64,000 bases of DNA, taken from contig NZ_NKHF01000056.1 of assembly GCF_002744175.1 (NCBI RefSeq), positions 1 to 64,000 of the forward strand, in the 5' to 3' direction. Of the stretch, positions 62,702-64,000 are shown in pieces. The DNA comes from Pseudoalteromonas piscicida (GTDB lineage Bacteria; Pseudomonadota; Gammaproteobacteria; Enterobacterales; Alteromonadaceae). The stretch's first letter is position 1; every line of letters begins with the position of its first letter. Position numbers and translations under genes: made by a program. The notes below the pieces were generated by a model, which ran no database searches, was not told where the DNA came from, and saw nothing but the letters and a program-made list of their open reading frames with translations.

Positions 62702-64000
62702 GTGAGCACAAACATTAAAATACTTAGTCTAATTCTTCTTTCCCTCATCTGTTTAGGTGGGTTTTATTTAAAGATAAATGAATTTAATCAAAACTGTGTT
62801 GCTCATGAGAGTCAAACACATTATTACGATAACCTGTCTGTATTGGATAAAGTATTTGGACTCGTCTTCAGCCTACAACGAGAAAGAGGCATGTCTACTG
62901 GGTTCAAATCTGAAGGAGAACATCAGACCCGGCTCAACGCCTATTACCAAGAAACAGACGAACTTATCTCATCTCTAGTTTCAAGCAAATTAAGTAGCTT
63001 AATTCACTTTAATCAAACTCACTTAACCATTAATGATGATATTCAATCACTTAGGAATGCAAATAAGCAAAATACATTAAACAACGAACAGCTCTTTCTG
63101 CGCTATACCATTTTAATCAATCAACTCATTGACGCGGTGCGGATAATACAAACAGAACAGTCTTTTATCCATGAGCTCGCAGGTAAACAGCACACCAACC
63201 AATATCAAAATATACATAGTTTAATCAGAGCCATAGAGCTTGGTGGTCGCCTTAGAGCAAAAGTCAGTAGATACCTAACTGCAGAGCAAACTACGGTGAG
63301 ATTTGCAGCGCTGCGCAGCGCGCTACAATATTATTCCACCCACATTGCTTTGTTAGAGGGCCTGAAAGCCAATCCAAACACACTCCAACTCTTTCATTCG
63401 ACGACGGCCTCTAGCGAATATACTTATTTTACTAAACAAATGGCACGCCTTGCTTTGGGAGTCGAAAGTGACCTGCCTCACTACGTTTGGTGGGATAATA
63501 GCACTGCCTATTTAAACTTATTAGCAACGGGGAGTCTCGACTTGCTAGAGTATATGAAAATGTCTGCGGCTACCTCAATGCAAGCGTCTGAAGAACGCGC
63601 TCAGTGGTCTCTCATAGTGTCGCTTGTCATCGCTTTGCTCTATGTTGTGCTAGTGTGCATGTTGATCAGAACGATTTCACGTTTAGCCGTATACAGAACG
63701 GCGCCAATTAGAACTCAAACCGCTCAATTAATTATTATTTTTTCATCAGTACTCGCGGTGTTGTTTGTTGAGCACTTTGCCAGTCAAAAGCAGCTGCTTT
63801 ATCTGTCGGAGCTGCAAACTTTGAGACAACTAAACCAGCAATCGATACAGCGTATCAACCATTTAAAGACACTTTGGTACAAGCCCCACATCAAAGCATT
63901 ACGCCTAGCTAGCATAAATTCAACAATGCTTCAGCATTCTCAGGTACAGGTTGTCGATATCAACAATTGGGGTAACTCTCAGTACTTAAATAAATCACAA
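62702..64000 (+). CDS. NIT-domain membrane sensor, truncated by the window edge
   Basis: An open frame of 433 codons without a stop runs from GTG at 62702 to the last base. AGGTG lies six bases before the GTG. A membrane helix at about 6-24 is followed by a periplasmic four-helix NIT (nitrate/nitrite-sensing) domain starting SLQRERGMSTG at about residue 56 and running to about 290. A second helix at about 303-323 comes next. A third hydrophobic stretch (about 340-358) starts another sensory region. The missing C terminus may hold a kinase, GGDEF or MCP output. Confidence 0.8.
   Translation, partial: MSTNIKILSLILLSLICLGGFYLKINEFNQNCVAHESQTHYYDNLSVLDKVFGLVFSLQRERGMSTGFKSEGEHQTRLNAYYQETDELISSLVSSKLSSLIHFNQTHLTINDDIQSLRNANKQNTLNNEQLFLRYTILINQLIDAVRIIQTEQSFIHELAGKQHTNQYQNIHSLIRAIELGGRLRAKVSRYLTAEQTTVRFAALRSALQYYSTHIALLEGLKANPNTLQLFHSTTASSEYTYFTKQMARLALGVESDLPHYVWWDNSTAYLNLLATGSLDLLEYMKMSAATSMQASEERAQWSLIVSLVIALLYVVLVCMLIRTISRLAVYRTAPIRTQTAQLIIIFSSVLAVLFVEHFASQKQLLYLSELQTLRQLNQQSIQRINHLKTLWYKPHIKALRLASINSTMLQHSQVQVVDINNWGNSQYLNKSQ

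Overview
The window looks like a chromosomal segment of a marine gammaproteobacterium, most likely Pseudoalteromonas or a close Alteromonadales relative. This is inferred from the moderately AT-rich DNA, the domain styles (a TonB-dependent receptor, large hybrid kinases, a Reg_prop/GGDEF/EAL sensor) and the mix of NO-, iron- and metal-handling genes. No rRNA, tRNA, CRISPR array, insertion-sequence transposase or phage gene was seen. The accessory flavour comes from short palindrome-ended intergenic repeats.

Layout. 1-1.5 kb: a REP-like repeat, a zinc-dependent phospholipase C family protein and a small exported protein. 1.6-9.4 kb: a probable cyanophycin scavenging locus with an exported cyanophycinase, a TonB-dependent receptor, a YfcC-type transporter and an isoaspartyl dipeptidase that lacks one expected metal ligand. 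9.7-17.5 kb: an Aer-like chemoreceptor, a TerB-like protein, a small membrane protein, an M14-type peptidase, a CBS protein, an FHA/winged-helix regulator, an Mpo1-like protein and a DUF1294 protein, interspersed with two repeat families. 17.5-24.3 kb: a FAN1-like VRR-NUC nuclease fused to a DnaQ-type exonuclease, then a periplasmic binding protein overlapping the gene of a hybrid kinase that carries a LOV photosensor domain.

24.5-30.1 kb: a two-subunit bacterioferritin pair and an NO-detoxification unit (norR divergent from a 74-residue membrane protein, nnrS and hmp). The NO unit has two perfect GTCA-N3-TGAC sites and a sigma-54 promoter. 30.3-40.6 kb: a low-molecular-weight phosphatase, a 2OG-Fe(II) oxygenase, an NtrY/NtrC-like two-component system and a MacAB-like ABC export operon, then a receiver-kinase. 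The export operon starts with an overlooked 33-residue membrane ORF, behind a sigma-54 promoter and two TGTCC/GGACA palindromes. 40.8-45.4 kb: thymidine kinase, a small periplasmic binding protein, a translationally coupled Ada/AlkA-Ogt repair pair and Mn-type SOD with a helical partner. 45.5-51.4 kb: a heavy-metal efflux set (CzcD-, CzcA-, CzcB- and CzcI-like) with no outer-membrane channel gene.

51.6-52.9 kb: a second bacterioferritin pair, with subunit order opposite to the first, facing bfd. 53.6-62.6 kb: a 1495-residue propeller-PAS-GGDEF-EAL protein, a convergent membrane hybrid kinase, a second CDF transporter with an altered metal site and a GAF protein. 62.7 kb to the end: an unfinished gene for a NIT-domain membrane sensor that runs off the window.

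The strongest leads are the cyanophycin locus with its unusual dipeptidase, the binding protein plus LOV hybrid kinase pair, the nuclease fusion, the microprotein at the head of the sigma-54 export operon, and the MITE-like repeat. The 70-bp short form of that repeat is exactly what recombination between two internal GCTATTT repeats of the 161-bp form would leave.
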